Part shown: piece by piece, positions 22,329 to 35,183 of the stretch
How the letters are laid out: each line of letters opens with the position of its first letter
How positions within the stretch are numbered: the first letter of the stretch is position 1
NCBI GenBank assembly: GCA_003255025.1
Contig: QANY01005731.1
Span: 732,287 to 796,286, forward strand
Direction: 5' to 3'
Source: Datisca glomerata
Taxonomy: Eukaryota > Streptophyta > Magnoliopsida > Cucurbitales > Datiscaceae
DNA length: 64,000 nt
Program-made: the position numbers and the translations under genes
Notes under the pieces: model-generated
Database searches by the model: none
What the model was told of the DNA's origin: nothing
The model's input: only the letters and a program-made list of their open reading frames with translations

Positions 22329-25300
22329 TTCTTCAACTATACCGACTAATATTTATATAAGAGTGATGGAGACATGAAAAAAGAGAAGTCTTATTACTTT
22401 ATTCATAGAGTGTAAGTATTTTGTTTTTCAATCTTACATAATATCACAATACTCTCAACACTGTAATGAGCAGGGGTGATGCTAAAATTTTTTGTGAACG
22501 AGGGTAAATGATAACTGTAAAAAGATGTCATTTATAAATATATAACTGCATATATACAAGCACGCATGTATATATACTCACACACATATTTCAAAAGCGC
22601 GCATACACACAAATATACATAATGTACATATCTAACACAAAATTTTATCTTGCTTACAAAAGATGTATATATACATACACACATCTATCTCTAAATGTTT
22701 TCAGGTATATTGTCTAGTAGGGTGAATTGCAAAAGACTTTATTTTATTTGATATATAGTAATGCAAGAAGTATTTTTCTAATTTCTATTAGATTATAGAT
22801 TGTTGCTTTAAAGTAAAGACTACTAGAGAAAAGAAAAACTCGAAGGGGAAAAAGAGTAATACATATGTATAATCATATCATAATTTTACTAAGTTGAAAA
22901 TCAAAGGGGGCCGGTAAATAACTAAGTATCATTATTTTGAGATTATCATATAGTATAATTTAAAATTACAAAAATAAAGTGGGGTAATTGTCCCCCTTAG
23001 CAGTAAAGTAGACTAGTCATTTATAATAAGTTGACAGTCACACACGTAAATAAAACTAAGTAATTGAATTTTGATTTTTGAGTGCTAAATATAAGAATAA
23101 TGTTGTTGAGTGCTAGCTAGAGTCTTATATAATATGCTTGTGGATGCATGTAGATGGCAATGATGGTAAGGTGATCTAAAAGTAGTTGGACCAATTAGTC
23201 AATTAACTTTTGACAAAAAAATCAGTTAACAAATTATGTGTTGGGCTGAGTGTTTTTTTTGCCTTTTAGTAGGTTAAGAAATTGTTTCGTTTTTTAGAAA
23301 TTGTATCAAATAATAATTTTCATAATTTTTGTCAATTTTTTTTAATTTTCTTAGATTTCTATCAATTTTATCTTTTTAAAAGCTATAGCATTTTTAATAG
23401 ACCATATTTACCCTTATAATGAAATAATTATTTTATTTTTTAGATAATAATGTATCTTTATTTTTTAAGATTCCAACATAATTTGGTAGTTATTATCCAT
23501 GTCCTATAATTTAAGGGATATTCACAAGTAAATACTTATTGGTATTGTTTCTAATATAATATATTTTAAAACCTTTTTTATTTAAGATTAAGACTTTTTA
23601 AGGAAAATATAATTTTCTTTTTTTATAGCTAAATAACATTTAAATACATATTTAAGATGTATATATTTAATAACATTATATTATATATTGAAAGTATTAT
23701 CGTGTGATATTTGAAATTTTAACCTTTTTTTTAATTTATTGACTTTTGTTCTTTTTATTGTAGAAATTTCGTAGATTAATCTCTGACATTTTTTATGGTC
23801 CTAAATGAATTTTTGTTTATATTTAATGTAATTATATTTTAATAATCATATTTTATTCATATTTCAGGTAAAATACTATATATTTAATGAATTTTTAAAT
23901 TTTTAAAAAGTCATAGATTTCACTATTTTTCTATCCCTATATTTATGGTTTGGAATATTTTGAATTAGTAACTATCTTATTTTTCAGATTTTTTTTATTT
24001 TTAAAATATTTTAATATTTTTCCTATATTTTATCTCATGAAAAATTACATGAAAGTTTAACTTCTTTTCTCATTTATGAAAATTCTTCATTTTCAAAGGT
24101 TTTTAATATTTGTGACTATATTTATTAGTTTTACTATCTTATGTTATGAATATGCATGTTAATACATAATTTTACATTTATATTCATGTTAATTTTACTT
24201 TATAATTTGATAAAGTATAATCAATGTAAATACTCATTAACGCCGAGAATGCATATAAGTAATACATAAAGACATAATGTTCATGTTAATACATAATTAC
24301 AGAAAAATAGAATTTACATATTTTAGAAAGTATAACTCTTGTAAATACATATTGGTATTAAAATTTAGTCATGTAATTACATATAATTAATTTTTTACAT
24401 GTAAATAGAACCAACTTATAGAGACTCAAATGATTATTTACATATCATCTAAAAATTGTTTACACATGAATATTTAACGAGAATATATATAATCAATTTA
24501 CAAAGAGTAGAACCAATTTATAAAGCACATATCTAATTTACATAGTATTAAACAAGTATTTACACATGTACATATATATTTCTAATTGGTGATCCTTTTT
24601 TATATCGCTAGGTTCATTTGACGGCTCTTCCATCTATTTCTCACTTCTCATTTGTCAAAAAACTTGCATTAACAAACGTTTTTTTTCACATTCAAGAATA
24701 TACACCCAAAAATTTGGGGTGTAAATGATAATTAACATGAAGACACTTTAACCATATAAATATATGCATGAATGATATCATTTTGTAGCTAACAAATGAT
24801 TTTTTGAGAGAAAGATTTATATTTGTTGAGATTTGGAATAGGAGAGAGATTTTTTTGGTTTTTTCATAGAGATTTTTTGAAATTAGTAATATTTGCTGTA
24901 AATAAAATAAAATTAAGATTAATTAGTAGAGATGACTTTTTATATTTATTTATGAGATTTTAAATTTCTTATTTATTATAGTTGCCTATTAATAATTTTA
25001 AATATATGATGAAGGACATGTCCATTATGGTATTTAAATTATAAAAATCTAAAAATTCAAACAAATTGACCAAAAATATAATGTTTTCAAAAGTTTAATA
25101 AGAATCTAATTAGGTATCATAACTATGTTAATTACCTAGAAAACATTTTTTTATGTTGATAGACAATGGGCCATGACAAGGTTTCTATAGTATCTATCTG
25201 CATCAAGTGGGTCATTTTCTTGTACCGGAAAATATTTTGGGATAATTATGAAAATGATTGAAAATAAGTCTCGGCTTGTAAAAATCAAAGAGAAAAACGT

Positions 25301-25420
25301 TATAAAAGTAATTGGAGTAACTAATTTAGTTATATATATACGGCCTATTTTTTTGTTGACAAGAAATATTTGGAAAAAAACATTTTTTAATCAAGATGAG
25401 CTATAACATTTCACCTGTTT
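21810..25420. repeat. Local duplication, copy 1 (blocks A, B, C)
   Basis: Block A (21810-22410) matches 25935-26480. Block B (22411-23241) matches 36734-37475. Block C (about 25160-25420) matches 37480-37645 and 38010-38110. Between B and C lies about 1.9 kb absent from copy 2. No coding features are seen; blocks contain (TA)n at 22290-22326 and CA/TA-rich stretches. Confidence 0.75.
23242..25160. mobile_element. AT-rich insertion in copy 1 of the duplication (type unresolved)
   Basis: Defined by comparison: in copy 2 GTTGGGCTGA is followed directly by the GGCCCATG...TATCTGCATCAAG block, whereas here 1.9 kb intervenes. Its ends show weak inverted similarity (GTCAATTTTTTTTAATTTTC near 23330 against the complement of 25040-25070). 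A Mutator-like or other TIR element is possible. No coding potential. Confidence 0.4.
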
Positions 25421-25934
25421 TTACTGAGTATTAAGTTTGTGATATTAATTTTATTTTAATTGACGTCATTACTTGTGTTTATTATGCATACTCTATCATC
25501 TTAATTGATTAATATTTTTTTTGTTTCAAATTACATTATGTCTAACACGTTCAATTGTATGAACATGTCATTTATCTCTAGCTAGGTGTAGAATCCATAA
25601 ACATTTTATTGTATTGTATTTGTAGAGGAGGAAAAATGGAGATGGACCTAGTCCAAGTCAAGCCTATGCCAATGATTATTGGGCTTGGAATCTACAATCA
25701 TATTCGGGAGAACATCAACCCTTCACCCAGCAAAATTAAACGCAATGTTCAAAAAGTTTATATAATATTTATCGCACATATATAATATATTACGTGTATA
25801 GATAATATATATTATATATGTTATATAAACAATCGATGACTGAAAGTATTTTTCTGAAGGTAGCGCCGGAATATTTTTGGGCACGATAATTTTTTTATTT
25901 TGGGACGCGAGTGGTGACTATTTTTTAATATGAA
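25421..25934. other. AT-rich spacer between duplication copies
   Basis: No gene seen. A short stretch at 25626-25740 is less AT-rich but has no sustained frame. Confidence 0.4.
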
Positions 25935-26480
25935 ACAAACGTATCTAACTCATTTTTTATGTGAAATTTTTTATGAAACCTTAATGTGGTTGATCTATCT
26001 TTCCGCATGAAATATTGGATGAATCTCAGTATCGGTACAGAATGATAAACCTCTTTTAAGAGAGAACGTTGTAAGTGGTCACTTAATTCCGGACTCTCTC
26101 TTAAAATTAAAGTATTTTGAATTTATTTTGACTTATGAAAAACAAAACTTACCAAGGAGAAGGCATAAAAAATGTTCTACACGTATAGTCCTTATAGGTA
26201 TTATATACTGACGAGTCAATAGAAATATAGAGTATATAACAAATACGATTTCTGTACTAAAATGAAAAAAAAAGGATGACAATGTACGGTCAACCTGTAC
26301 TACAAGAACAATAAAAAAGAGAAAGTGTCGTTCAGACAATTTGAACATAATAAATTAAATTTTAGCCTTTGAAGTCACTTATACTTCAAAATTCAAACTA
26401 CCATTATATATATATATATAGGATGTATACCAACTAATATTTATATAAGATAGATGGAGACATGAACAAAGATAAGTCTT
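25935..26480. repeat. Local duplication, copy 2, block A'
   Basis: It matches 21810-22410, including CATGAAATATTGGAT, AAGAGAGAACGTT, the ATGAAAAACAAAACTTAC block and TGGAGACATGAA. It stops at AAGTCTT (26480). The sequence that should follow resumes at 36734, so copy 2 is split. Confidence 0.8.
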
Positions 26481-26652
26481 TTTTAGTAGATGAAAAATAT
26501 ATAAATTGAGAAAATACTTATACAAATATAAGGGGAGTATTTTAGGAGAAATACAAAATCTTGTAAATTAAAATATTTACACGTAAAACCTAGAATTCTA
26601 AGGTCAACCATGAAAGTCAACACCAAAAAATCAGTCATCAGGATAACATAAC

Positions 26653-27586
26653 TATGGGTGTTCAAAAACCGTCCAGATTGTTTAGTCCGAACCGGCCCGA
26701 TCTGAAATTAATCGGTCTGGATGGTTTTTTTATTGTTAATGGTCGGTTCGGTCCTCCTTTTAGAGAGGGCCGAAAATTCAGACCGATCTAGAATTTTTGT
26801 TAGTTCTGGACCGATCCAACTGGACCGACCGTATAATATATATATAGTTTTTAGTGTTAGGTTATTTCTCCTCTCCCACAACTCAGTTAGACGCATACCC
26901 AACTCCTCTCCTTCTTCGCAGCTCAGTCAGACGCAGACCCAGCACCTCTCCTTCTTCGCAGCTCAGTCAGACGCAGACCCAACCCCTCTCCTTCTTCGCA
27001 TCACGCGACTCACACCTCAGTCCAGCCAGTCTCTCGCGTCGCGTCTCCCCTCTAGAGTCCAGCCAGCCTCCCGCGTCTCCCTCAGCTCAGACCCTCTCCC
27101 TCTCCCTCAGTTCAGTCAGACGCAGACCTTCTCCTTCTTCACGTCGCACCTCCAGAGTCCAACCAGCCTCTCACGTTGTGTCTATAGAGTCTAGCCAGCC
27201 TCTCGAGTCTCCTTCAGCTCAGACCCTCTCCCTCTCCCTCATCACAGACACTCTCCCTCTGCCTCAGTTCAAACCCTCTCCCTCTCCCTCGACCTCAGCT
27301 CAAACCCTCTCCTTCTTCGTTCAGGTAAGATCGAGGGTTCCCATCCAACTTTACTTTGATTAATTTTGTTGCTCTGTTATTTCCAACTCTACTGTGATTA
27401 ATTTTGTTGCTCTGTTAGTTTAGTCCGTTAAGTCCGTCCGAACCGACCGTTGAATTTCATTCTGGTCGGTCCATTTTTTTTCCAGATTTTTGGTCTGTTT
27501 GGTCCTCCATATAGGAGATCCGTGATTTTCAGTCTGGTCTTATTTTCCTCCCAAAATCTGATCAGACCGACCATTGAACACCCCTA
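26653..27586. mobile_element. Non-autonomous hAT-like element with CT-rich tandem interior
   Basis: The termini are TATGGGTGTTCAA at 26653 and, reverse complemented, TAGGGGTGTTCAA at 27586. The flanks are AACATAAC (26645-26652) and AACACAAC (27587-27594), a 7/8 match to an 8-bp duplication. Subterminal words GGTCGGTTCGG and CCGACCGT face each other. Length is about 934 bp and no transposase is present. Confidence 0.8.
26880..27320. repeat. CT-rich tandem repeats inside the hAT-like element
   Basis: Units of about 40 bp share CTCTCCTTCTTCGCAGCTCA and GTCAGACGCAGACC. They are followed by looser units with CCAGCCTC and CAGACCCTCTCCCTC. Long open frames here are by-products of the repeat and not genes. 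Confidence 0.75.
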
Positions 27587-27594
27587 AACACAAC

Positions 27595-28426
27595 ACCCAA
27601 TGATGCAAAAGGAGATATATATATATATAGTTACATGAGAAACCTTTATATCATAGACCCCATGCTTAAAAAATGGTTTAATAGAAAACGCAATCTAAGA
27701 GGGCTTTACAATTCGACCCCCAGCTAACAACCTTGGATAAATAAAAAATAAACCTTTTCCTCCTAGTTTATCAAGAGGACAACAGCCCAACAACAACAAC
27801 CAAGAAACATAGAAGCTAAAATCAGCCCATATGGTTATAAAATTCCATGTTGATAAAGCTTGGACAGTAAAAAAACAATACTGAAACGTCAAGACTCACG
27901 CCAAGGCCATTTACTATCAGCTAACCACAAGACAGAAGCAAATAACTTAAACATATCCAGGAACTATAAAATTAGACAGAGCTTTTAAATAGCAAGGCCT
28001 AATGAACGGGCATCACCAAGAGGGGGAGGGACGGGGAACAAATTATAGTAAGGTCTTTATAACTCAGACCAATGCTAACAGTATCAGCATATACCCCAAA
28101 TAAGAGAGACCAAATTACAGTACCCTACTAAGTTGAAAGTGAAAGCATACTAACAAAGGCTAGTAAAAATATGGGGGTTCGGGTCCCATTTATCCACAAA
28201 GTCCCTACTAATGAGATCCTCATGGAATCCCCTAGCATTGAAAAATCCGCCCCTCATATTCTGTGATATCATCTTGATGATGATCAATCTATTCCTGACC
28301 CTCAAAGATCATAGAGTTCCTTTCTCTCTGCAAATAATACAGAAATGATGAAAAGATAAATCTAGTCAAATAAGCAATCAAAGTCTTCCATTTACTCCAC
28401 ACCAGTAGCCATGATATCAATTGGAC
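27595..28426 (-). other. Probable 3' region of the LINE
   Basis: This lies downstream (leftwards) of the LINE ORF2 end. No coding blocks and no clear poly(T) or target duplication, so the LINE's 3' edge is undefined. The 28150-28420 part probably still belongs to ORF2 (CTTTCTCTCTGCAAATAATAC is in the usual post-zinc-finger position). Confidence 0.4.
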
Positions 28427-31165
28427 CTAGCTAGAAGCTCTGCAAATCAGATTACATTTATCCATCAAGATGGACCATACTGACCTAACATATTCATATT
28501 CTATGAGCAGATGAGAGTTGGACTCAGCATGCCCCACACATAACATACAATCAAGTCCTCCCCCAGGTGCGAATTGATTCCAAAGTGCAATCCTATTTCT
28601 AGTGGCTAACTTATTAAGAATAGCCAACCAAGAGATAAAATTGCATCTTGGGATACTAAACGTGAACCTAAGGAGCTTAGCCCATCTCACCCTATCCCCA
28701 GGCTGCACCAGAGCTTGATATGTATGTGTTGGAAGAGAAGAGGCAATTAGGGCTTGCAGTCCATGCCCAAGAATCTAGGACACCAGATCTATGGGTTGAG
28801 AGAGGGGACCCTTGAGTTCCATAAGGTCCACAAAATTTATAGTAGGCCATACCTACTGATCATTTGAATAATTTGAATAATTTCACTCACACTTGTGTCT
28901 CAATGCCAGCCACTCTTATATAGCAGCCTTTGTCCAGTCTAAAGGATGCCAAGGTTCAGTCAACAATTTAACATTATCACCACTATCAATCCTTACTTTA
29001 CAGAAAAGAATGAATTTGGGCCTAAGTTTTAAAAACCTTCTTTAAACCCTGGAAGAGTTGGGGGGATAAAGGTTAGAAAAATGGAGCTCTTTCTAATCAA
29101 ATACATGGCACCAGTTCTTCTAAAGGGAGTGCTTAGTTATAAATATCAGAAACCATAAGTGTTTAGCCACAAAATCTCATTTGTTAGAATCAGATCCCTC
29201 AAGCCCAAACCCTATTGGGCCTTATCACAGCAAATGTCAACCCAAGCAACTTTAGCCCCAGTGTGCTTTGTTTCATCCCCACTCCAAAGATAGTTTCTTA
29301 GCAAATCTTAAACCTTTTTAACCACTTTCTTGGGCAGCGTAAACAAGCTACCCCAGAATTGGAACATGGCAAGCAACACAGACCTAGTAAGTTGATGCCT
29401 CCCTACATAGGATAAGTATTTGGAGTTCCAAGATCTGATTCTATCAGTGATCCTCTCTACCAAATCATCGTAATCATCTTTGCATAGTTTAGTAGTGATC
29501 AAAGGCATCCTCAAGTATCTAAAGGGAAACTGACCTTCAGGAAAGCCCAAAACTTCTTGGATAGCCAGTGTATGCTCTTCATGTACCCTTGAAAGGAAAA
29601 TCTAACGTTTATGGTAATTAGGTTGAAGCCTAGACAAAACTGATAGACCTCTAAACTTTCTTTAATGATCTATGCAGATTCCCTTGTGCCCTTACAGAAT
29701 AAGAGGAGGTCAACTACAAAACAAAGATTGACTCCCTTAAGCTTCTCACACCTTTAGTGGTATTGGAAACCAATATTAGATGTATCAAAGTCAATCATGT
29801 CAGTGAACATTTCCATAACAATAACAAACGTGTAAGGGGATAGGGAATCGCCCTACCTAATACCCTTGACCCTTCTAAAGTATCCATGAAGCTCCCTATT
29901 AATTTTGACAGAATATGGTGGAGAAGAAATGCACACCATAATCCATGAGATGAAGCAATCTGGAAAGTTGAGACATTGCAAAGATTTGCCTATGGGGATC
30001 CAAGGTCCTGTGGTAACTCCTCAAGAGCTCTTGGGAAAGGAAAATGTTATCAGCTATCATTCTCCCATGAATGAAAGCACTCTAGTTATGACTTACCAAG
30101 TTTGGTAGGTGGTATTTTATCGTATCTACCAGGAATTTGGTAATGCACTTGTAGATGACATCACAACATGAGATAGGTCTAAAATCACCACAGTAGATGG
30201 GTTTGGGACCTCAGGAATTAAAGAAATGGCAGTAGAGTTCATCTCCTTAAGAAGTTGGCGTGTTTGAAAAAATTCCAGGATAGTAAAAGTAAAGCCTCCA
30301 CCTACAATATGCCAAGCCCTCTTGAAGAAGCTAGCTGGGAACCCATCAGGCCTGGGGGGCCTAGTCAGTGTCCATACTAAAAATTGCATTCTTAACTCCC
30401 TCCTCTTTTATTGAAGAAGTCAAAGTGCATGCTTGAAATTCACTCAACCTATTGGGGAGAACCCTCTCAAGGATGTTCCAGTTGATGTTATGTTATGGAT
30501 TAGGTGAGCCAAGCAAATCAGAATGATATTGAAATTTTTATTCCTTGATCCCCTAAGGAGAAGAGATCATAGACCTTTGATGTATCAAGTGGGTGATCTT
30601 AGACCTAATCCTGCCATGCCCTCATGATGACCCTCAAACTTAAGATTGTATAAGCGATCATTAAAGTAAGACATGCCCTCAGGCTGACCCTCAACCCCAC
30701 CAACCTTTTCAGCAAGAGATCTAATAACATTGAAATCCCCTAGTATGAGCTAATGGGCAAACAACAAGATGCATATTGGTTATGTATTGAAGTCCATAAT
30801 TCTTTCCTGAAAATCATAGAGTTTGAGGCATGGAGAAAGGTGGCAAAGCATACTAAATTACAACTCAAAATAGTAATCTTATAGAAGATGGACTGATCAG
30901 AAGTCTTAAGTAATGACGGGCTCATCACTGAGTTATCCCATGCAATGCAACCCAAATCCTACTACCAGGAGAAGTAATGTAATTGGCAATGAATTGCCAA
31001 TTGGGAATGGTACTCCCAGCAAGGTTTTGAAAATTAACAGCCTTAATTTTAGTTTCAACCACTAAATAGATCGGAGAGATTAAAGTCCCTACACAACTTT
31101 CTCACATCAGCTTGTTTGAGGTCACCATTGAGGCCCATCATATTCCAAGTAGCTAGATTAAACAT
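28427..31165 (-). pseudogene. L1-type LINE ORF2 remnant: endonuclease, reverse transcriptase, zinc-finger tail
   Basis: Read leftwards. The endonuclease start TWNMMGLNGDLKQADVRK lies near 31160, with LILGDFNVIRS (DFN motif) near 30750. RT N-terminal block is at 30389-30126 (RPDGFPASFFKRAWHIVG, FFQTRQLLKEMN, ALIPEV-like). The active site is altered to CFVVDLLLFCKG near 29750-29690 (family FADD). The RT C-terminal block is at 29550-29308 (GFPEGQFPFRYLRMPL, SYVGRHQLTRSVL). The RT zinc-binding tail at 28708-28427 reads WLAILNKLATRNRI, CMLCVGHAESNSHLL. Many stops and frameshifts are present. Domain order is that of plant L1-clade LINEs. Confidence 0.88.
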
Positions 31166-31199
31166 AATATAATGGTGGGTGACCCCACTAGTTATCCTA

Positions 31200-32406
31200 A
31201 GCTCACCCAATTTGGCAGGGTGAGGTGTGAGACTTGATCTGGATTTCTTCTTCTTTTTCTTGCCAGACTTGGAATAAGAAGTACATGAGTGAAAGGAATT
31301 GGAGATAGCAAGGGAATGTCAACCCCTCTCCCAGGGGCTTCTAGCACTTTAGGTTGGCTAGACACAATAACCTCATACTGAATTGGCTCAATTTAGTGAG
31401 GCCTCACAAGTTCACCCTCCTCTAAATTGGGTAGTAATGTCAAAGCTAGGTTGGGGGGTTCAATGGTCTTCTTCCTAGATTTCTTGGAAGTAACCACTGT
31501 CTTAGGGGATTCCTCATGTGGAAGGATAGAAGGAGGGGAAATGGGTTAGTTGGGGGAGTCCGGAACTGATTTAGGAGTAGGTAAATGGTTTAAGGAATGG
31601 GTGTTTGGTGAGGATTGTTTTTGGAGGTAGGGATGTAATCACAGTCATGGCCGAAACATAAATACTTTGAACACCTCTTTGGGAGACCCTCATATTATAC
31701 ATTCACAATAATAGGGTCGCATCCCTCAATACCAAGATCAATGTCAAAATGATCTACTATTCTTGTCTGGACATTAACCTCAACAAAAATTCTGACATAA
31801 CCTCTTTTTACACCCTTGGCAGTGGGTGGGTCAGTATACAGTGGCTTACCCACTACACTAGAAATATGCCCCAGGACCTCCTCACACCACAACTAAACAG
31901 GGACAAACAAGAGCTTGGCCCATAACGGTATGGTATCCACCTTTTCCTTTGAGAACACAATATTAGGTTGCCATGGTTTTAAAATCAAACGCTTACCTAA
32001 CAAGTTCCACGAGCCATCCTCCATGAATACATCCATCTCCTCCTTAGGCTAGAATTTGAAGTAGAATAAACCCTTATTCCCTGAGACATCAACCAACCCT
32101 CTATTTTTCCAAAGTTGCATAGACAACCTCTGAACTATGTGCAATGGTGTAGTTATACCAGCATGGCATCATTCTCATTTGGAGCATCTGTCTATGGTGA
32201 CATAGCCTAGAAACATAACAATGATTCTTTTATGTTAAAAATGATGGTCTCTTCATAAGCCAACTGGAACTTTTGCCTTTGATTTCTTTTAACCCTCACA
32301 GCCCATTTTCCATATTGTTTTGCACACTTGGAGGACAGTGCATTGATTTTATCATAAGTTCATTGCCCTCCAGTAATGGTGGTTTAGATTGAGGAGGGGA
32401 GTAGAC
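31200..32406 (-). pseudogene. LINE ORF1 remnant (DUF4283-type with zinc knuckle)
   Basis: The 31892-31695 block reads ISSVVGKPLYTDPPTAK and GYVRIFVEVNV, followed by a CCHC-like knuckle at about 31690-31630 (KRCSKYLCFGHDC). This is the usual DUF4283-plus-knuckle layout of plant L1 ORF1, upstream of ORF2 on the same strand. It is truncated at the right by the copia LTR start at 32407. Confidence 0.7.
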
Positions 32407-34330
32407 TGTTGACCTCAATCAAGGTGATAATTTTAATGATGACAAATAATATTTAGACTAATATTCTTTATTAAGTGTGCAGGTTCTAGATAAAGTGAAA
32501 ATCATGTTGAAAAGACTTAATCTTTAGTGTTGATGAAAAAGGACAATAAAAATCGTACGGAGCAAGTTACATGCGATAGATTACTATAGATGCAAGGGTG
32601 TCACGTGGGTGAGGTGCAGGACTGTCTAGTCCTAGCTCGTGACTGGAACAACGCCTGAGAACATCGAGGAGGACGCCTGGAGGTGAAAGGGGAGTACTCT
32701 AGATACTCAAACGCGGTGACAAATGCTTGCTCTCTCTCTAGAAGTGAGAGTTTCTCACTCTAGGAATGGGAGCTTCTCTCTCTAAAGTGGGAACTTCTCT
32801 CTCTAAATTTCCAATCCTCCCAAATGAAGGAGGAGTCATCCTCTTATAGGTGAACAAAAGGAGGGGGACCATTGCAACTAATCCCTTGATTAGTTGCAAG
32901 CCTGTCAATCAAATCATGACACCTAAGTTGATTGATCATGCTTAGGTAAGTAAGAGGATGATTACACATGAGCCAATCGGGTGGCTCCATGTGGGTCTTT
33001 GTGTAATGACCATGATCTAGGAAGAACACGCCTAGCCGGTGAGGTGCGATGACAGTCTTCACCCAACGCCTCATCTATAAAAGTTCTCTCAAACATAACC
33101 CCTACCCAAGGTAGGAGGGTAGCACACCCTCAATGTCTAGAGTAGTCGTACCGAGGAGGTATGTCCCCCGCCTAGTACAACGTAACCTCGCCCATAATCC
33201 TGCCAGTCCATAGCCTCCCGAACGTTCCCAAGTCTTTTTCACTTGACTTGGTGGTTTGTGATGTAATAACTCGTTGTGATAGTGTAGTAGTGTGTCTACA
33301 AGTTGCATTACAGAGAGTGATCAATGCACCTCCATGGTATACCCATGAGGGTGACATCAATGGTGTTACCATAGGGGTGACACCCCATGGTGCTGCCATG
33401 AGGATGACCCCCATGGGTACCTTAGTGGCGGCACCTCAAGGGGTGCATCTCAGTGGCGGCATCCCAAGGGGTGCACCTCTGCGTTAACACTTCATGGTAC
33501 GTCCTTGATGGAGACACTCCCAATACGCCGTAAGAGTCGCACTTTGCGGGTAGTCAAAGTTGAGATCGCCAACCCTCATGTACAATTACGAAGGTCACGT
33601 AGTATATCAAACAAACTCAAAATTACTTGAATCAAATTCGGTTGAACTCGAAATGATTGACTGAAGAAAAGAACCAAATTGAACTGCTTATGAAACAGAG
33701 AACCTAATAGACCAAACCGGACCAAACTACTCATGAACCAGGACATAATAGACCAAACCGGACAGAACAATGTGAAAAATGTTATGGATCGGTTCACCCT
33801 CAATCTGGTGTCAAAACCGACTCCGCTTTGGAGGGGATTTCAGTCACACCTGTTGAAACCGGAGGACCAGTTTGGAACTGGATGGACCAGTTTCTACAAG
33901 TTGGACCGGTTGCTTATTGGGGAAATTCTGCCCAAATCAAGCACCGATTTCCAATCCGGTTTGGACCGGTTCCAAGATCTATTCTCCCATATAAATAAGC
34001 CACGACATTTTCTTTCAAACACACCTCTCCCCCCTCTCCTACAAAGCTTGTAGTATTTTATTCTTTGAGATACTTGTATTTTTAATGACATTTTGAGATA
34101 TTTTCTAGAGAAAAACTAGTGAGAAATTTTGAGAGGCAAATTGAGAGATGTGCTCTTTGAGAGAGTGTGAAATTTTGTAAGAGATATGAAGATCTCGACC
34201 GAGCTACACAGTAAAAATTTGATCTTCACCCATAAGAAGATCGTTGGGAAAAATCTTAAAGGTGGGATCTTTGAAGCGTGGACGTAGGGGTAAGTTTTTT
34301 CGAACAAAGTAAAAATATTGTGTGTCAAAT
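32407..34330 (+). repeat. Ty1-copia 5' LTR and leader, interrupted by a solo LTR
   Basis: Begins TGTTGACCTCAATCAAGG at 32407, a TG start. After the nested solo LTR (32585-33584) it continues through a U5/leader-like region with GTGGACGTAGGGG near 34280, a phrase typical of Tork-type copia LTRs. The exact LTR end and primer binding site were not resolved. Confidence 0.55.
32585..33584 (-). repeat. Solo LTR of the Ogre-like family
   Basis: On the - strand it starts TGTACATGAGGGTTGG at 33584 and ends GCATCTATA at 32585. It is flanked by a perfect 5-bp duplication ATTAC (32580-32584 and 33585-33589). It is about 1000 bp and aligns with the LTRs at 41004, 48227 and 56021, including a CCTATAAGAGG TATA-like site near 32840-32850. 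No internal element sequence is present, so it is a recombination product. Confidence 0.9.
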
Positions 34331-34592
34331 CTCTCTTCCACTCTTTTACATTAACGTGGTATTTACTTTATGTATTTAATTTCTCACACGTTTAATTTAT
34401 GCGCTTTATTATTCCGTATCGTTATTATCTTTATTTATTTATTCTACGCATTTAAGCTTCTGCACATTTATTTAATTGCGTAAATATTATCAATTGCTTG
34501 ATTGTTTATTTTTATCATTATTTATCTCAAACAATTTATTTTTCAAATATTGCAAATATTTCTTTTAAGTATTTTCCTTTTAAAAGGGTGCC

Positions 34593-35183
34593 ATGGCATC
34601 ATCTTTTAATTTTCAACAAGTGCAATCAATTTCAAAACTTGCATTTTTCGATGGAGTCGATTTTAGTTTTTGAAAAATTAAAATGAGAATTTTTATTCAA
34701 CTCTTGATTATAATTTATGTGAAATTATAGAAAATGATCCTTACGTGCATAAGTCACGAGATTTTATCAAGAATGATAAAATTAAATTGTCTTTAAATAC
34801 TCAAGTTATAAATATTTTATATTGTACCTTAAGTATACATGAATATAATCGTATTTGTATGTGTGAATCTGCAAAAATATTTGACATGTACTAGAAATAA
34901 CAATGAAAGCACAAATGAAGTTAAAGATTCTAATATTGATATTTTGATGCATGAATATGAAATGTTTAAGATGCGTGATATTGAAAGCATTGAAAACATG
35001 TTTGCTCGCTTCGACTGCATTATAAGTTCTCTTAAAAGTCTTGGTAAGATATTTACTAATAGTGATTTGGTGAGTGAAGTTATTAGGTTGTTATCATGTT
35101 GTTATCAATATTGTGGGAGAACAAAACAATTGATATTCAAGAAACGACAGATCATAAGATATTTTAACTTAAAGAACTTATGA
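34593..35183 (+). pseudogene. Ty1-copia gag remnant
   Basis: From the ATG at 34593 comes FDGVDFSF followed by KIKMRIF. Later comes HEYEMFKMRDIESIENMF and FDCIISSLKSLGKIFTNSDL, the core of the UBN2-type copia gag. Several stops interrupt it. It ends abruptly; protease, integrase and RT are missing. Confidence 0.8.

Noticed and set aside
26721..27363. Two overlapping + strand frames of 157 and 169 residues
   Set aside because: They read through the CT-rich tandem interior of a hAT-like element; Ser/Pro/Gln-rich repeats with no domain.
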